Assembly (NCBI RefSeq): GCF_010548145.1
Contig: NZ_JAAGLN010000013.1
Location: forward strand, 1-58,494
Direction: 5' to 3'
Length of the DNA: 58,494 nucleotides
DNA from: Streptomyces sp. SID10853
GTDB taxonomy: Bacteria; Actinomycetota; Actinomycetes; Streptomycetales; Streptomycetaceae
The position numbers and the translations under genes are program-made. Below, piece after piece: positions 1-8,828 of the stretch (the first letter of the stretch is position 1; each line of letters opens with the position of its first letter). The notes beneath the pieces are model-generated. The model had not been told where the DNA came from. It worked only from the letters and a program-made list of their open reading frames with translations, and did not search any database.

Positions 1-543
1 CCGGCCCGGCTGCTCACCGGCCCGCCGACCGGGCCGCACGACGTGACGGGCGCGACGGACCTCGCGGGCTGGGCGCACACCGCCTGCCTGCTCCCGGCGG
101 TCCGCTCGCACGGCGTACGCACGGTGAACTCCTGGCAGTTCGCCTCGCAGCAGCTGCCCGCCACCGGCGGCCGGGCGGCCTGGCTCTGCACCCGCGCGGA
201 CACCTGGCGCGGCACCGGGAGCCGGGTACTGGCCCAGTTCCGGGTCCCGGTGCCGGGCGCGGGCCGGGGTCCGGATCCGGACACGGTGGTGGCCCGCGCG
301 GAGAACTCACCGGCCTGCGGGAAGCGGCAGCCACAGGTGCTCGCGGGTGTGCTGTGGAAGTCGCGCGGCGGCCAGTGGTACGTACTGGCGGCGGGCAGTA
401 CACAGTTCGCCTCGCTGGCCACGACGGGCGGCGTCACGGGCAGCACGACCGGCCGGCTGCTCGCCGTACCCGCGAAACAGGGCGCGAAGGCACAGCTGAC
501 CGGCCGGCTGGCGGACGGGACCCGGGTCAGCGCGCTGCGGTGA
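1..543 (+). CDS. C-terminal part of an unknown protein, cut by the window edge
   Basis: The reading frame is open from base 1 to a TGA at 541-543, so this is the C-terminal 180 residues of a gene that begins outside the window. A GTG at 43 could be read as a start, but nothing like a ribosome binding site precedes it and the open frame continues upstream. The fragment has three Cys (in TACLL, WLCTR and PACGK), many Trp and Gly, and no clear membrane span, which would suit an exported soluble domain. I do not recognise the family. It converges on the nucleotidyltransferase-like gene, with 45 bases between the stops. Confidence 0.6.
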   Translation, partial: PARLLTGPPTGPHDVTGATDLAGWAHTACLLPAVRSHGVRTVNSWQFASQQLPATGGRAAWLCTRADTWRGTGSRVLAQFRVPVPGAGRGPDPDTVVARAENSPACGKRQPQVLAGVLWKSRGGQWYVLAAGSTQFASLATTGGVTGSTTGRLLAVPAKQGAKAQLTGRLADGTRVSALR

Positions 544-588
544 CGGGGCCGGCGTGGCCCCGGAGTTCCTCGAAGCGGCCCCCGCAGG

Positions 589-1293
589 TCACGGGTCCCG
601 TGGATCGGTGACCCGGTACCCCTCCCTCAGCGGGCCACCCACGCCGTCGAGCACCTCACCCGCCACGGCGGAGAGCTGCGCGGTGTCGGACAGGGCGTGG
701 GCCAGCCGGTCGGCCAACGCCACGTCATGGTCCCGTAGTTCGCGGAACATCCATTTCCCGTTGCCCTGCCAGTGCCGCGCGGCCAGCAGGGCCAGTTGCG
801 CGGTCTTGGTCAGGATTCGGCAGGCGATGAAGGCGGTCTCGCCGGGGTCGTCGGTACCGGTGAGGTCGTCGAGCAGGTCGGTGAGCTCATAGCGGTGCGC
901 GTCCAGTTCGGCCGGGCTCGCGGCGGCGGGGCCCTCCGCCAGCCGATGGCGCATCTCGGCCTGCAGCCGTCCCCCCAGCCCGCACCGGTCGCTGACGATC
1001 GCCCCACCGGCAATCAGCCGGGGGATCCCCGGCCACCGGCGAGCCAGGTTGTCGGCGCAGTACGCGGCCAGGGTCCGCTCGTCGTGGATCAGTACCTCCA
1101 CCGGCCACCCGGCCCAGCTCAACGAGTGCCGGCAAGGGCTGTCGCGCTCCCCGGTCACCACGACCATGTCCAGATCGGAGGTGCTGGTCCGGTGCTCGGT
1201 CAGCACGCTTCCGCCGACGATCACGGTAAGAGCGTCTCCGTAGGACTCGCGCGCGAGCAGGCGGGCAGCGGCGACAGGCTCCATCCGTTCCAT
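589..1293 (-). CDS. Nucleotidyltransferase-fold protein
   Basis: 234 residues. The N-terminal part has the nucleotidyltransferase signature: GGS at about residues 27-29 followed by SDLD at 39-42, the helical turn and the metal-binding acidic pair of the pol-beta superfamily. A third acidic candidate lies in VEVLIHDE near 65-72. The C-terminal half is predicted helical, like the partner domain of aminoglycoside- or tRNA-type small nucleotidyltransferases. The ATG at 1291-1293 is used; a second Met lies four residues in. It stands alone, divergent from the diiron-type gene. The family fold is reasonably clear, but the substrate is unknown; adenylylation of a small molecule or of a protein are both possible. 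Confidence 0.7.
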   Translation of the reverse strand: MERMEPVAAARLLARESYGDALTVIVGGSVLTEHRTSTSDLDMVVVTGERDSPCRHSLSWAGWPVEVLIHDERTLAAYCADNLARRWPGIPRLIAGGAIVSDRCGLGGRLQAEMRHRLAEGPAAASPAELDAHRYELTDLLDDLTGTDDPGETAFIACRILTKTAQLALLAARHWQGNGKWMFRELRDHDVALADRLAHALSDTAQLSAVAGEVLDGVGGPLREGYRVTDPRDP

Positions 1294-1418
1294 GTGTCCC
1301 CCCGGTGAGTCAGATGCTGGTCAGGCCTGTGGGGCAGGCCCGCCCCCCCCTTCGCCCAGCCTGGCACAGCGGTGCCCGCCCCGGACCGCAAACGGGCCGA
1401 ACGGCCGCGTGCAAGGCC

Positions 1419-1448
1419 CTGTCGCTCGGGCGTACCCATCGGTACATT
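1419..1448 (+). promoter_or_regulatory. Possible promoter for a leaderless transcript
   Basis: A TACATT hexamer at 1443-1448 ends six bases before the ATG at 1455, and a weak -35-like CTGTCG lies at 1419-1424, an 18-base spacer away. No Shine-Dalgarno sequence precedes the ATG. The spacing would put the start point at or next to the A of the ATG, giving a leaderless mRNA, which is common in Streptomyces. This is inference from sequence only. Confidence 0.35.
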
Positions 1449-1454
1449 GACGCC

Positions 1455-2501
1455 ATGTCTAATACGCAGCCCGCCCCGGTGGCTTCGGAACACATAGCGC
1501 TCAAGGCCCGCAAGGTCTCCTTCGACTGGGCGGACACCCCGCTGCACTGGGTGCCGGGCGACCCGTTCACCACGCACACCATCAATGTGCTGCATCTGCT
1601 GCTCCCGGCGGGCGAACGCTGGTTCGTGCACGTCTACAAGCAGGTCTTGCCGCTGATCCGGGACGAGCGGCTGCGCGAGGACGTCATCGGGTTCATCGGC
1701 CAGGAGGCGATGCACTCGCAGGCCCACGACGACGTACTCCCGCACCTGGCGGCGCAGGGGCTCGACCCCTCCCCGTACACCGCGCAGGTCGACTGGCTCT
1801 TCGAGAAGCTGCTCGGCGACCGGACGCTGCCGCCCGGCCGGGCGAGCCGGTGGTGGCTGAAGGAGCGGGTCGCGACGATCGCCGCGATCGAGCACTACAC
1901 GGCGTTCCTCGGCGACTGGGTGCTCAACGCGGAGGCGCTCGACCGGCGCGGGGCCGATCCCACCATGCTGGATCTGCTGCGCTGGCACGGTGCCGAGGAG
2001 GTCGAGCACCGGTCGGTCGCCTTCGAGGTCTTCCAGCACATCGACGGCGGCTACCGCCGCAGGGTCCGCACCTGGGCGACCGCCTTCTCCGCGCTGGTCT
2101 TCCTCTGGCAGCGCGGCGTCAGGTTCTTCATGGCGAACGACCCGCTGCTGGTGGACGGCAGGGCGACCCTGCGGGCGTACCACCGGCGCGGCAGGCAGGG
2201 GCTGCTGCCCACGACCGGGGCCATCGCCCGGTCGGTGCCCGGCTATCTGAGCCGTACGTACCACCCCTCGCAGGAGGGCAGCACGGCGCAGGCGGTGGCC
2301 TATCTCGCGAACTCCCCGGCCGCGAACCCGGGTTCCGGCACGGCGGACTTCCCGGCCGCGCACCCGGCTTCCGGCACGGCGGACTCCCCCGCCGCGGGCT
2401 GCCCCGCCGTGGACTCCAGCACCGTGGAGCCCCCCGCCGTGGAGCCCCCCGCCCTGGACTCCGTATCCGATGACTCCTCATCCGTGAACGGAGACCGCTG
2501 A
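1455..2501 (+). CDS. Ferritin-like 'metal-dependent hydrolase' family protein (PF10118-like), probable diiron enzyme
   Basis: 348 residues. It resembles the family usually labelled metal-dependent hydrolase, but the residues look like a four-helix diiron site: Glu54 (GERWF), E84-x-x-H87 (EAMH), Glu146 (IEHY) and E182-x-x-H185 (EVEH), with the spacing seen in ferritin-like oxygenases. The last 60 residues are low complexity, rich in Pro, Ala and Ser, with an imperfect repeat around GSGTAD. The ATG at 1455 is preferred over upstream in-frame starts because the upstream residues are not conserved-looking and a -10-like hexamer sits just upstream. It is followed after one base by a flavin/[2Fe-2S] reductase, which would be a natural electron donor. 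Oxygenase or hydroxylase activity is my inference; the substrate is unknown. Confidence 0.75.
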   Translation: MSNTQPAPVASEHIALKARKVSFDWADTPLHWVPGDPFTTHTINVLHLLLPAGERWFVHVYKQVLPLIRDERLREDVIGFIGQEAMHSQAHDDVLPHLAAQGLDPSPYTAQVDWLFEKLLGDRTLPPGRASRWWLKERVATIAAIEHYTAFLGDWVLNAEALDRRGADPTMLDLLRWHGAEEVEHRSVAFEVFQHIDGGYRRRVRTWATAFSALVFLWQRGVRFFMANDPLLVDGRATLRAYHRRGRQGLLPTTGAIARSVPGYLSRTYHPSQEGSTAQAVAYLANSPAANPGSGTADFPAAHPASGTADSPAAGCPAVDSSTVEPPAVEPPALDSVSDDSSSVNGDR

Positions 2502-2502
2502 G

Positions 2503-3585
2503 ATGGCGCCGTCCCTGCCCCGCGTCCGTACGGTGGTCCTGGTCGCCGGTGCGGCCCTGCTGGCCAAGCGCGCCCTGCACCGCCGTATCGCCGCCTCCCC
2601 GCTCTGGCCGCTGCCCGCGCTGGAGACCCCGGTCTCCGGCCGTGGCCGCCGCCGGACGGCCGGCCGGCGGCTGCTGATCACCGAGCGCGCCGTGGAGGCC
2701 GACGGTGTGGTGCGGCTCCGGCTGGCGAGCGCGTCCGGTGAGCCGCTCGACGCCTGGGCTCCAGGCGCCCATCTGGATCTGGTGCTGCCGTCCGGGCTGG
2801 TCCGCCAGTACTCGCTGTGCGGGGATCCGGCCGACCGCACCGCGTACACGGTCGCCACCCGGCTGATCGAGGACGGCCGGGGCGGCTCCCGCGAGGTCCA
2901 CGAACAGCTCCACGAGGGCGCGGAGATCGAGATCCGCGGCCCCCGCAACCGTTTCCCGCTGGTCGAGGCCGCTTCGTACGTCTTCGTCGCGGGCGGCATC
3001 GGGATCACGCCGGTCCTGCCGATGGTCCGGGCGGCCGAAGCGGCGGGCGCACGGTGGCGGCTGGTGTACTGCGGGCGCACCCGCGCCTCGATGCCCTTCC
3101 TCGCGGAAGCCGAGAGCCTGGCCGGCGGTGACCAGGGCCGGGTGACCGTGGTGCCGCAGGACGAACTCGGCCACCCCGTACTGGACTTCGCGGGCGACCC
3201 GCCGGGTACCGCGTACTACTGCTGCGGCCCTGAGGGGCTGCTCGCGGCGGTGACGGCCGCGCTCCCGGCCGGGGCGGCGCTCCATCTGGAGCGGTTCGCG
3301 CCGCAGGCCCAGGCGGCGGACTCGGGCGGCTTCGACGTCGAACTGCTGCGCTCCGGACGGACGGTGGCGGTCGCACCAGGCTCCACGGTGCTGGCCGCCG
3401 TCCGCGCGGAGGTGCCGGATGTGCCGTACTCCTGCGAGCAGGGCTTCTGCGGGACCTGTCAACAGCGCGTCGTGGCAGGCGAGATAGACCACAGGGACGA
3501 GCTGCTGACGGACGCGGAGCGGGACGGCTCGATGCTGATCTGTGTGTCACGGGCCCGGGGCGGGCGGCTGGTCCTCGACCTGTGA
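2503..3585 (+). CDS. Flavin- and [2Fe-2S]-containing oxidoreductase (PDR/VanB-type reductase)
   Basis: 360 residues. After an N-terminal hydrophobic stretch (about 10-22, possibly a membrane anchor) come a flavin-binding beta barrel with the RQYSLCGD motif near 100, an NAD(P)-binding domain with GGIGITPVLPM near 165, and a C-terminal plant-type ferredoxin domain with cluster ligands Cys311, Cys316, Cys319 and Cys347. This domain order matches phthalate dioxygenase reductase and vanillate demethylase reductase. The ATG lies one base after the TGA of the previous gene, so the two are probably translationally coupled. The likely job is to pass electrons from NAD(P)H to the upstream diiron-type protein. 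The pairing is seen; the electron-transfer partnership is inferred. Confidence 0.85.
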   Translation: MAPSLPRVRTVVLVAGAALLAKRALHRRIAASPLWPLPALETPVSGRGRRRTAGRRLLITERAVEADGVVRLRLASASGEPLDAWAPGAHLDLVLPSGLVRQYSLCGDPADRTAYTVATRLIEDGRGGSREVHEQLHEGAEIEIRGPRNRFPLVEAASYVFVAGGIGITPVLPMVRAAEAAGARWRLVYCGRTRASMPFLAEAESLAGGDQGRVTVVPQDELGHPVLDFAGDPPGTAYYCCGPEGLLAAVTAALPAGAALHLERFAPQAQAADSGGFDVELLRSGRTVAVAPGSTVLAAVRAEVPDVPYSCEQGFCGTCQQRVVAGEIDHRDELLTDAERDGSMLICVSRARGGRLVLDL

Positions 3586-3607
3586 ACCCCGCGGGGCAGA
3601 TGCCGGA

Positions 3608-3643
3608 TGTCAAGGGCTCCGCGGGCCCGGGGAGCCCTTGACA
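3608..3643 (+). terminator. Perfect 13-bp hairpin, probable terminator
   Basis: Arms TGTCAAGGGCTCC (3608-3620) and GGAGCCCTTGACA (3631-3643) are perfectly complementary around a 10-base GC-rich loop. It lies 22 bases after the reductase stop codon. There is no T tract, as usual for Streptomyces. The right arm ends in TTGACA, so it could also contribute a -35 element for the mannosidase gene. Confidence 0.65.
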
Positions 3644-3678
3644 CCCCGGATCGGCAGGAGGAGCATCCTCACGTCGTT

Positions 3679-3690
3679 GACAACGTTGTC
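3679..3690. promoter_or_regulatory. LacI-type operator palindrome upstream of the mannosidase gene
   Basis: GACAACGTTGTC is a perfect 12-bp palindrome with a central CG, the usual architecture of LacI-family operators that control secreted glycoside hydrolases. It lies about 95 bases upstream of the GTG of the GH92 gene. The cognate regulator is not adjacent; whether the LacI proteins at 13-22 kb bind here is doubtful because their own candidate sites look different (CTTGCAAG-like). Confidence 0.5.
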
Positions 3691-3785
3691 GGACGGCGCG
3701 CCGTTCCGGGAGGTCGTCCGGAGGGTCAACGGCGCATCCGCTTCCGGCACGTTGACCGTCCGTCACACACGAAGGGCAGGAACGG

Positions 3786-6700
3786 GTGTCAGACACGCAC
3801 AACCGTCGGACGCGCACCGGGACCAGAGCGCTCAGCTCTGTCGTGGTGACCGCCATGGCCGCCCTGGGGATGGCGGCCACCGCCGCCCCCGCCTCGGCCG
3901 CATCCCCGCACGGCACCGTCAAGGATCCGGTGTCGTACGTCCACCCGCTGATCGGTTCCGCCAACGCGGGCAACACCTACCCGGGCGCCGTGCAGCCCTT
4001 CGGGATGCTTGCCTGGAGCCCGCAGAACTCGAAGGGCAAGCAGGTCTCCACGCCCGCGCCCGGCGGCTATCAGTACGACGCCACGAAGATCCGCGGCTTC
4101 AGCCTCACCCACCTCAACGGGGTGGGCTGTTCCGGCGCGAACGGCGATATCCCGATCATGCCGTACACGGGTGACGTCGACTCATCGCCCAGCGCGGACA
4201 CCACCGACGCCAAGTACGCCAGCGGCTTCTCGCACACCGACGAGAGCGCTTCGCCCGGCTATTACAAGGTCGGCCTGGACAGCGGCGCTTCCGCCGCGCT
4301 CACCACGACGGCGCGCACCGGCACCGGGCAGTTCGGCTTCCCCAAGTCCAAGCCGGCCAGCATGCTCTTCCGTACATCGAACTCGGAGAGCGGCAGCACG
4401 GACGCCACCGTGAAGATCGACAAGAAGGCCCGGACCGTGACCGGCTCGGTCACCGCGGGCAACTTCTGCGGTCCGCAGAGCGCGAACAACCGGCACGACC
4501 TGTACACGCTGTACTTCACCGCGCACTTCGACAAGGCGTTCGCCAAGGTCGGCACCTGGAAGGACAGCACGGTCAGCCCCGGCTCCACCGCGGCGTCCGG
4601 CGGTACGGGCTACAGCTCGTCCGGCAACGCCGTGGAGGGCAAGGGCTCCGGCGCGTACATCACCTTCGCCGACGGCACCACCAAGGCGCAGGCCAAGGTC
4701 GCCGTCTCCTATGTGAGCCCGCAGAACGCCGAGGCCAACCTCCGCGCCGAGAACTCCCCCCGCAAGAGCTTCGGCTCCGTGAAGTCGCAGGCGGCCAAGG
4801 TGTGGAACAAGGTGCTGAAGTCGGTCGAGGTGGGCGGCGGCACCGACGCCCAGCGCTCGACCTTCTACACCGCGCTCTACCACTCGATGCTGGAGCCGAC
4901 GCTGACCAGCGACGTCGACGGCCGCTATCTGGGCGCCGACCGCAAGCCGCACCGCCTTGCCAAGGGACAGAAGGCGCAGTACGGCACCTTCTCCGGCTGG
5001 GACCAGTACCGGGCGCAGGTGCAGCTGATGACGCTGCTCAACCCGCGGGCGGGCAGCGACTACGCGCAGTCGCTCTACAACTACGCGGGCCAGCGCGGCG
5101 GCGAGTGGGACCGCTGGCTCCTGGAGAACGGCAAGACGAGCGTGATGTCCGGCGACCCGTCGGACGCGGCACTCGCCGGGATATACGCCTTCGGCGGCCA
5201 TGACTTCGACGTCAAGGGCGCACTGAAGTCGCTGGTCAAGGCGGCGACCGTGCCGACGGCGAACGACTCGGACAGTGCGGGCTGCAATGTCGAGTGTGTG
5301 GGCCAGCGCCCGGCGCTCGACAAGTATCTGGACCTCGGGTACGTGCCGTCCGACAACTGCCACTGCTGGGGCGGCGCCGCCGAGACGCTGGAGGACGCGG
5401 CGGCCGACTACGGGCTCTCCGAGCTGTCCCGGCAGACCGGGAAGAACGCCGACGCGAAGAAGTTCCTCGACCGTTCGGGGAACTGGACGAACGTCTTCGA
5501 CGCCAACGCCACACCGCAGGGCGGCTATATCCGCGACCGCAAGGCGGACGGCACCTGGGCGGGCACCTTCACCCCCGGCACCGGCAGCGGCTTCGTCGAG
5601 GGGACCAGCGCCCGCTACACCTGGATGGTGTACTCGGACGTGGCGGGCCTGGCGTCCGCGATGGGCGGCAACGACACCGCGGTGAAGCGGCTCGACGCGT
5701 TCTTCCGCACGCCGGACGGCAAGTTCGACTTCTCGGCGAAGGACGACACACGGTACGACGCGACCAACGAGCCGGACATCAACACGCCTTATCTGTACGA
5801 CTACCTGGGCGCCCCGTACAAGACGCAGGAGACCGTCCGCGCGGAGATGGACCAGCTGTGGACGGACGCTCCGGGCGGCATCCCCGGTAACGACGACGCC
5901 GGGACCATGTCGTCCTGGTACGTCTTCTCGGCGCTCGGCATGTACCCGCAGAACCCGAGCCGCGCCGATATGACACTCTCGGCGCCGCTGTTCCCGCACG
6001 CGGTGGTGCACACCGGGCACGGGCGGACCATCACCGTCAACGCCCCGGCCGCATCGGCGGACAACACGTACATCCAGGGGCTGAAGGTCAACGGCCACAC
6101 GTCCGCCAAGCCCTGGGTCCCGGCCTCGCTGGTCACCCGCGGCGGCACCCTCGACTACACGCTGGGTGCGAAGGCAGACACCTCGTGGGGCAGCGCGGCG
6201 GCCGACGCCCCGCCGTCCTTCCCGGGCGGCGGTCTGAAGTACTTCACCGGTGCCACCCCCGAGCAGCTGAAGGTCGAGCCCGGCTCGGCCGGCGCCGACA
6301 CCACGGTCAAGGTGCAGACGCTGGAGAAGAAGCCGACCACGGTGCACTGGACGGCGACCCCGCCGGCCGGCGTCACGGTGACTCCCGCGCAGGGCGACTT
6401 CACGGTCCCGGCGGGCGGTTCGGTGAGCGCGAAGCTGTCCGTGTCGGCCGCGTCCGGTACGGCGGAGGGCCACTACACCGTGCCGGTCACGCTGCAGTCG
6501 TCCACCGGCACCGAGCTGCCGAAGACGTCGGTCGCGGTGACCGTCGCCGCGAAGAACGGCATGCTCTGGAACCGGAACAGCACGGCGATCTCCACCGACG
6601 ACGACAACCCGCAGGCCAACTTCGACGGTGAGGGCTGGAGTTACTCGGGCAAGGCGCTGGCAGCGGCGGGCGCTGCCCCCGGCGGCACGGTGTCGTCCGG

Positions 6701-7136
6701 CGGCTTCGACTTCAGCTGGCCGAAGGTGGCGGCGGGCGACCCCGACAACATCGAGGTGGCCGGGGACACCCCGCAGGTGCTGAACGTCCCGGCGGCGCAG
6801 GGTGCCACGAAGCTCGGTCTGCTGGGCAGCGCGGCGGAGGGTTCGGCCAGCGGTACGGCGACGCTGACGTACACCGACGGCACCACGCAGAAGGCGGACA
6901 TCGGCTTCAGCGACTGGACGCTGGGCGGCGGGGCCGACAAGCCGTCCTTCGGCAACACGGTCGCGGTCCACACCGCGTACCGCGATGTCCAGGGCGGCGG
7001 CACGGACCCGGTCGGCACGGAGGTCTTCGCGACCGCGCCGATCGCGCTCCAGGCGGGCAAGCAGCTGGCGAGCGTGACGCTGCCGTCCTCGACGGACGGC
7101 GGTGTGCTGCACGTCTTCGCGGTGGCCACCGCCTGA
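3786..7136 (+). CDS. Secreted GH92 alpha-mannosidase with NEW3-like and C-terminal beta domains
   Basis: 1116 residues starting at a GTG preceded by an AGGGCAGG-like ribosome binding site. A signal peptide with Arg-rich start, hydrophobic core (17-33) and ASA cleavage site near residue 38 is followed by the GH92 N-terminal beta domain (VHPLIGSANAGNTYPGA) and the alpha/alpha barrel, with family hallmarks GWDQYR, GGAAETLEDA, EGTSARYTW and GNDDAGTMSSWYVF. GH92 enzymes are calcium-dependent, inverting exo-alpha-mannosidases of N-glycans and mannans. After about residue 830 comes a NEW3-like domain and then a beta-rich domain that may bind carbohydrate. A LacI-type palindrome upstream suggests induction by sugar. 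It probably acts outside the cell on mannose-containing glycans. Confidence 0.9.
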   Translation: MSDTHNRRTRTGTRALSSVVVTAMAALGMAATAAPASAASPHGTVKDPVSYVHPLIGSANAGNTYPGAVQPFGMLAWSPQNSKGKQVSTPAPGGYQYDATKIRGFSLTHLNGVGCSGANGDIPIMPYTGDVDSSPSADTTDAKYASGFSHTDESASPGYYKVGLDSGASAALTTTARTGTGQFGFPKSKPASMLFRTSNSESGSTDATVKIDKKARTVTGSVTAGNFCGPQSANNRHDLYTLYFTAHFDKAFAKVGTWKDSTVSPGSTAASGGTGYSSSGNAVEGKGSGAYITFADGTTKAQAKVAVSYVSPQNAEANLRAENSPRKSFGSVKSQAAKVWNKVLKSVEVGGGTDAQRSTFYTALYHSMLEPTLTSDVDGRYLGADRKPHRLAKGQKAQYGTFSGWDQYRAQVQLMTLLNPRAGSDYAQSLYNYAGQRGGEWDRWLLENGKTSVMSGDPSDAALAGIYAFGGHDFDVKGALKSLVKAATVPTANDSDSAGCNVECVGQRPALDKYLDLGYVPSDNCHCWGGAAETLEDAAADYGLSELSRQTGKNADAKKFLDRSGNWTNVFDANATPQGGYIRDRKADGTWAGTFTPGTGSGFVEGTSARYTWMVYSDVAGLASAMGGNDTAVKRLDAFFRTPDGKFDFSAKDDTRYDATNEPDINTPYLYDYLGAPYKTQETVRAEMDQLWTDAPGGIPGNDDAGTMSSWYVFSALGMYPQNPSRADMTLSAPLFPHAVVHTGHGRTITVNAPAASADNTYIQGLKVNGHTSAKPWVPASLVTRGGTLDYTLGAKADTSWGSAAADAPPSFPGGGLKYFTGATPEQLKVEPGSAGADTTVKVQTLEKKPTTVHWTATPPAGVTVTPAQGDFTVPAGGSVSAKLSVSAASGTAEGHYTVPVTLQSSTGTELPKTSVAVTVAAKNGMLWNRNSTAISTDDDNPQANFDGEGWSYSGKALAAAGAAPGGTVSSGGFDFSWPKVAAGDPDNIEVAGDTPQVLNVPAAQGATKLGLLGSAAEGSASGTATLTYTDGTTQKADIGFSDWTLGGGADKPSFGNTVAVHTAYRDVQGGGTDPVGTEVFATAPIALQAGKQLASVTLPSSTDGGVLHVFAVATA

Positions 7137-7155
7137 CGGGGCGGCCACCGGCCGG

Positions 7156-7194
7156 CGGGCCGGCGCGGCACGGATTCCGTGCGGCGCCGGCCCG
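7156..7194 (+). terminator. Long near-perfect hairpin after the mannosidase gene
   Basis: Outer arms CGGGCCGGCGC (7156-7166) and GCGCCGGCCCG (7184-7194) and inner arms GCACGGA and TCCGTGC form one 39-base palindrome with a single G-G mismatch and a one-base centre. It starts 19 bases after the stop codon, which fits a strong factor-independent terminator. Confidence 0.75.
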
Positions 7195-7322
7195 TTCGCT
7201 TCTCCCCTCGCCCGTCCCCGTTTACCCTCCCCGTCTCCCCCGATTCCCCCTTCGCTGCCCTCTCCTCCCCCGGGGCCGGTGCACCGCGCCGGTGGCCGGA
7301 GCGGCTGTGGCACTCTGGGCTG

Positions 7323-8816
7323 GTGCCCGTCCTCGCGTCCGATCTGCTGGCCCAGCGTGAACTGCGGCTGACCGCGGTGACCTCCCCCGACTCCTGGCCC
7401 GACGTGCCGATCAGCTGGTCGTCCACCACCGAGCTGGAGGACCCCGTCCCGTTTCTGCGCGGCGGTGAGCTGGTGCTGACCACCGCGCTGCGCAGGCGCA
7501 CGCGTGACCAGTGGGACCGGCTGGTGCGTGACCTGGTGGCGGTGCCGGTCGCGGCGCTCTGTGTCGGGACCGGGCTGGTCCACGACCGGGTGCCTGCCGG
7601 GCTGCGGGCCGCCGCCGAACGGCACGGGCTGGCGCTTCTGAGGTCGCCGGTGGAGATCCCGTTCATCCAGATCAGCCGGTGGACGGCGGACCAGATCTTC
7701 GCCGAGCAGTACGCCCGTACCCGGTTGATGATCCATCTGCAGGAGGAGATCACCGAGGCCCTGCTCGCCGGCCGCGGGCTGCGCCACCTCGTGTCGGTGC
7801 TGGCCCGCCGGCTGGGCGCCGATGTGGCCGTCCTCGATCCGGCCGGCGCGGTCCTCGAACAGCACCCGCGGTCGGCGCGGTGGTCCGTGGACGAGGTCGC
7901 CGCCGCCTCGGACGCGCCGCGGACAGCGGCTCCGGGCCTGGTGTCCTTCCCGGTACGGGCGGACGGCACCGTCGCCGGGTATCTCGTGGCCCGGGGCCCC
8001 GACGAGCAGGTGACGCTGCTCGCGCCGGTGGCCGGTCTGGCCGGCCTGGAGATCGCCCGCCGCCAGGCGCTGCTGTCCGGCCGCCGTGAACTGGTCGGCC
8101 AGGTCGTCACCGACATCCTGCACCACGGTCTGAGGGGGAACGAGGCGGAGCGGAAGCTGGCCAGGATCGGGGTGGATCCGCAGGGCAGCCACCGGGTGGT
8201 CGTGGCGAGTTCCGGGCAGGCCGCATCGCTGCTGCGGCAGCGGCCCCTCGACCTGGCGGCGCTGCTGCGCGGGCAGTCCGACCCGTACCCCATGTGCCCG
8301 CTGGACGACGGGATCGTCGTGCTCGTCGGTGCGGACGGCGACGCCAGGACCGTCGCCGGCCGGCTGTTGCACCACATCGGCGGCGGGCCCGGCACGACGA
8401 CGGCGGTCGGGGTGAGCGGGCCGCACCAGGGGGCCCAAGGCATCCGGATCGGTTACCACGAGGCCCGGCAGGCCCAGCGCCAGGGGCCGGGCGTGCAGGA
8501 GTGCCGCACGCTGTCGCTGCCGGGGCTGCTGCTGAGCAGCGCCGATCTGCCGCTGACGGAGCTGGCGACGGCCCTGCTCGAACCGGTGCGCCGTTACGAC
8601 GCCGTGCACGGCGCCGCCCTGGAGGCCACCGTGCGCAGCTATCTCGCACACGACGGTTCGGTGACGGAGACCTGCCGTGCCATGAATCTGCACCGCAACT
8701 CGCTGCGGTACCGCCTCGGGCAGATCGAGCGCCTGCTGGGCAAGCGGCTCACGGTGACCCAGGACCGGCTGGAGCTCTGGCTGGCGCTCCAGGTGCTGGG
8801 CCCCGCCGACGGTTGA
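7323..8816 (+). CDS. PucR-family transcriptional regulator
   Basis: 497 residues from a GTG. The N-terminal 120 residues match the PucR-type ligand domain (VPVLASDLL, FLRGGELVLTTA), the middle is a GGDEF-like/GAF-like sensor region, and the C terminus is the PucR HTH (about 440-490: SVTETCRAMNLHRNSLRYRLGQIE). The GTG at 7323 is chosen because the domain begins there; the in-frame upstream stretch is Pro/Ser-rich and not domain-like. Such regulators commonly control purine, amide or amino-acid use. Its stop lies 12 bases from the stop of the convergent acyl-CoA dehydrogenase gene. The target genes are not evident. Confidence 0.85.
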   Translation: MPVLASDLLAQRELRLTAVTSPDSWPDVPISWSSTTELEDPVPFLRGGELVLTTALRRRTRDQWDRLVRDLVAVPVAALCVGTGLVHDRVPAGLRAAAERHGLALLRSPVEIPFIQISRWTADQIFAEQYARTRLMIHLQEEITEALLAGRGLRHLVSVLARRLGADVAVLDPAGAVLEQHPRSARWSVDEVAAASDAPRTAAPGLVSFPVRADGTVAGYLVARGPDEQVTLLAPVAGLAGLEIARRQALLSGRRELVGQVVTDILHHGLRGNEAERKLARIGVDPQGSHRVVVASSGQAASLLRQRPLDLAALLRGQSDPYPMCPLDDGIVVLVGADGDARTVAGRLLHHIGGGPGTTTAVGVSGPHQGAQGIRIGYHEARQAQRQGPGVQECRTLSLPGLLLSSADLPLTELATALLEPVRRYDAVHGAALEATVRSYLAHDGSVTETCRAMNLHRNSLRYRLGQIERLLGKRLTVTQDRLELWLALQVLGPADG

Positions 8817-8828
8817 GGGCGCCGCGGG

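Noticed and set aside
4182..8693. Very long open frame on the minus strand opposite the mannosidase and PucR genes
   Set aside because: Antisense open frames of this length are normal in high-GC DNA. It has no domain-like sequence and lies opposite two well supported genes.
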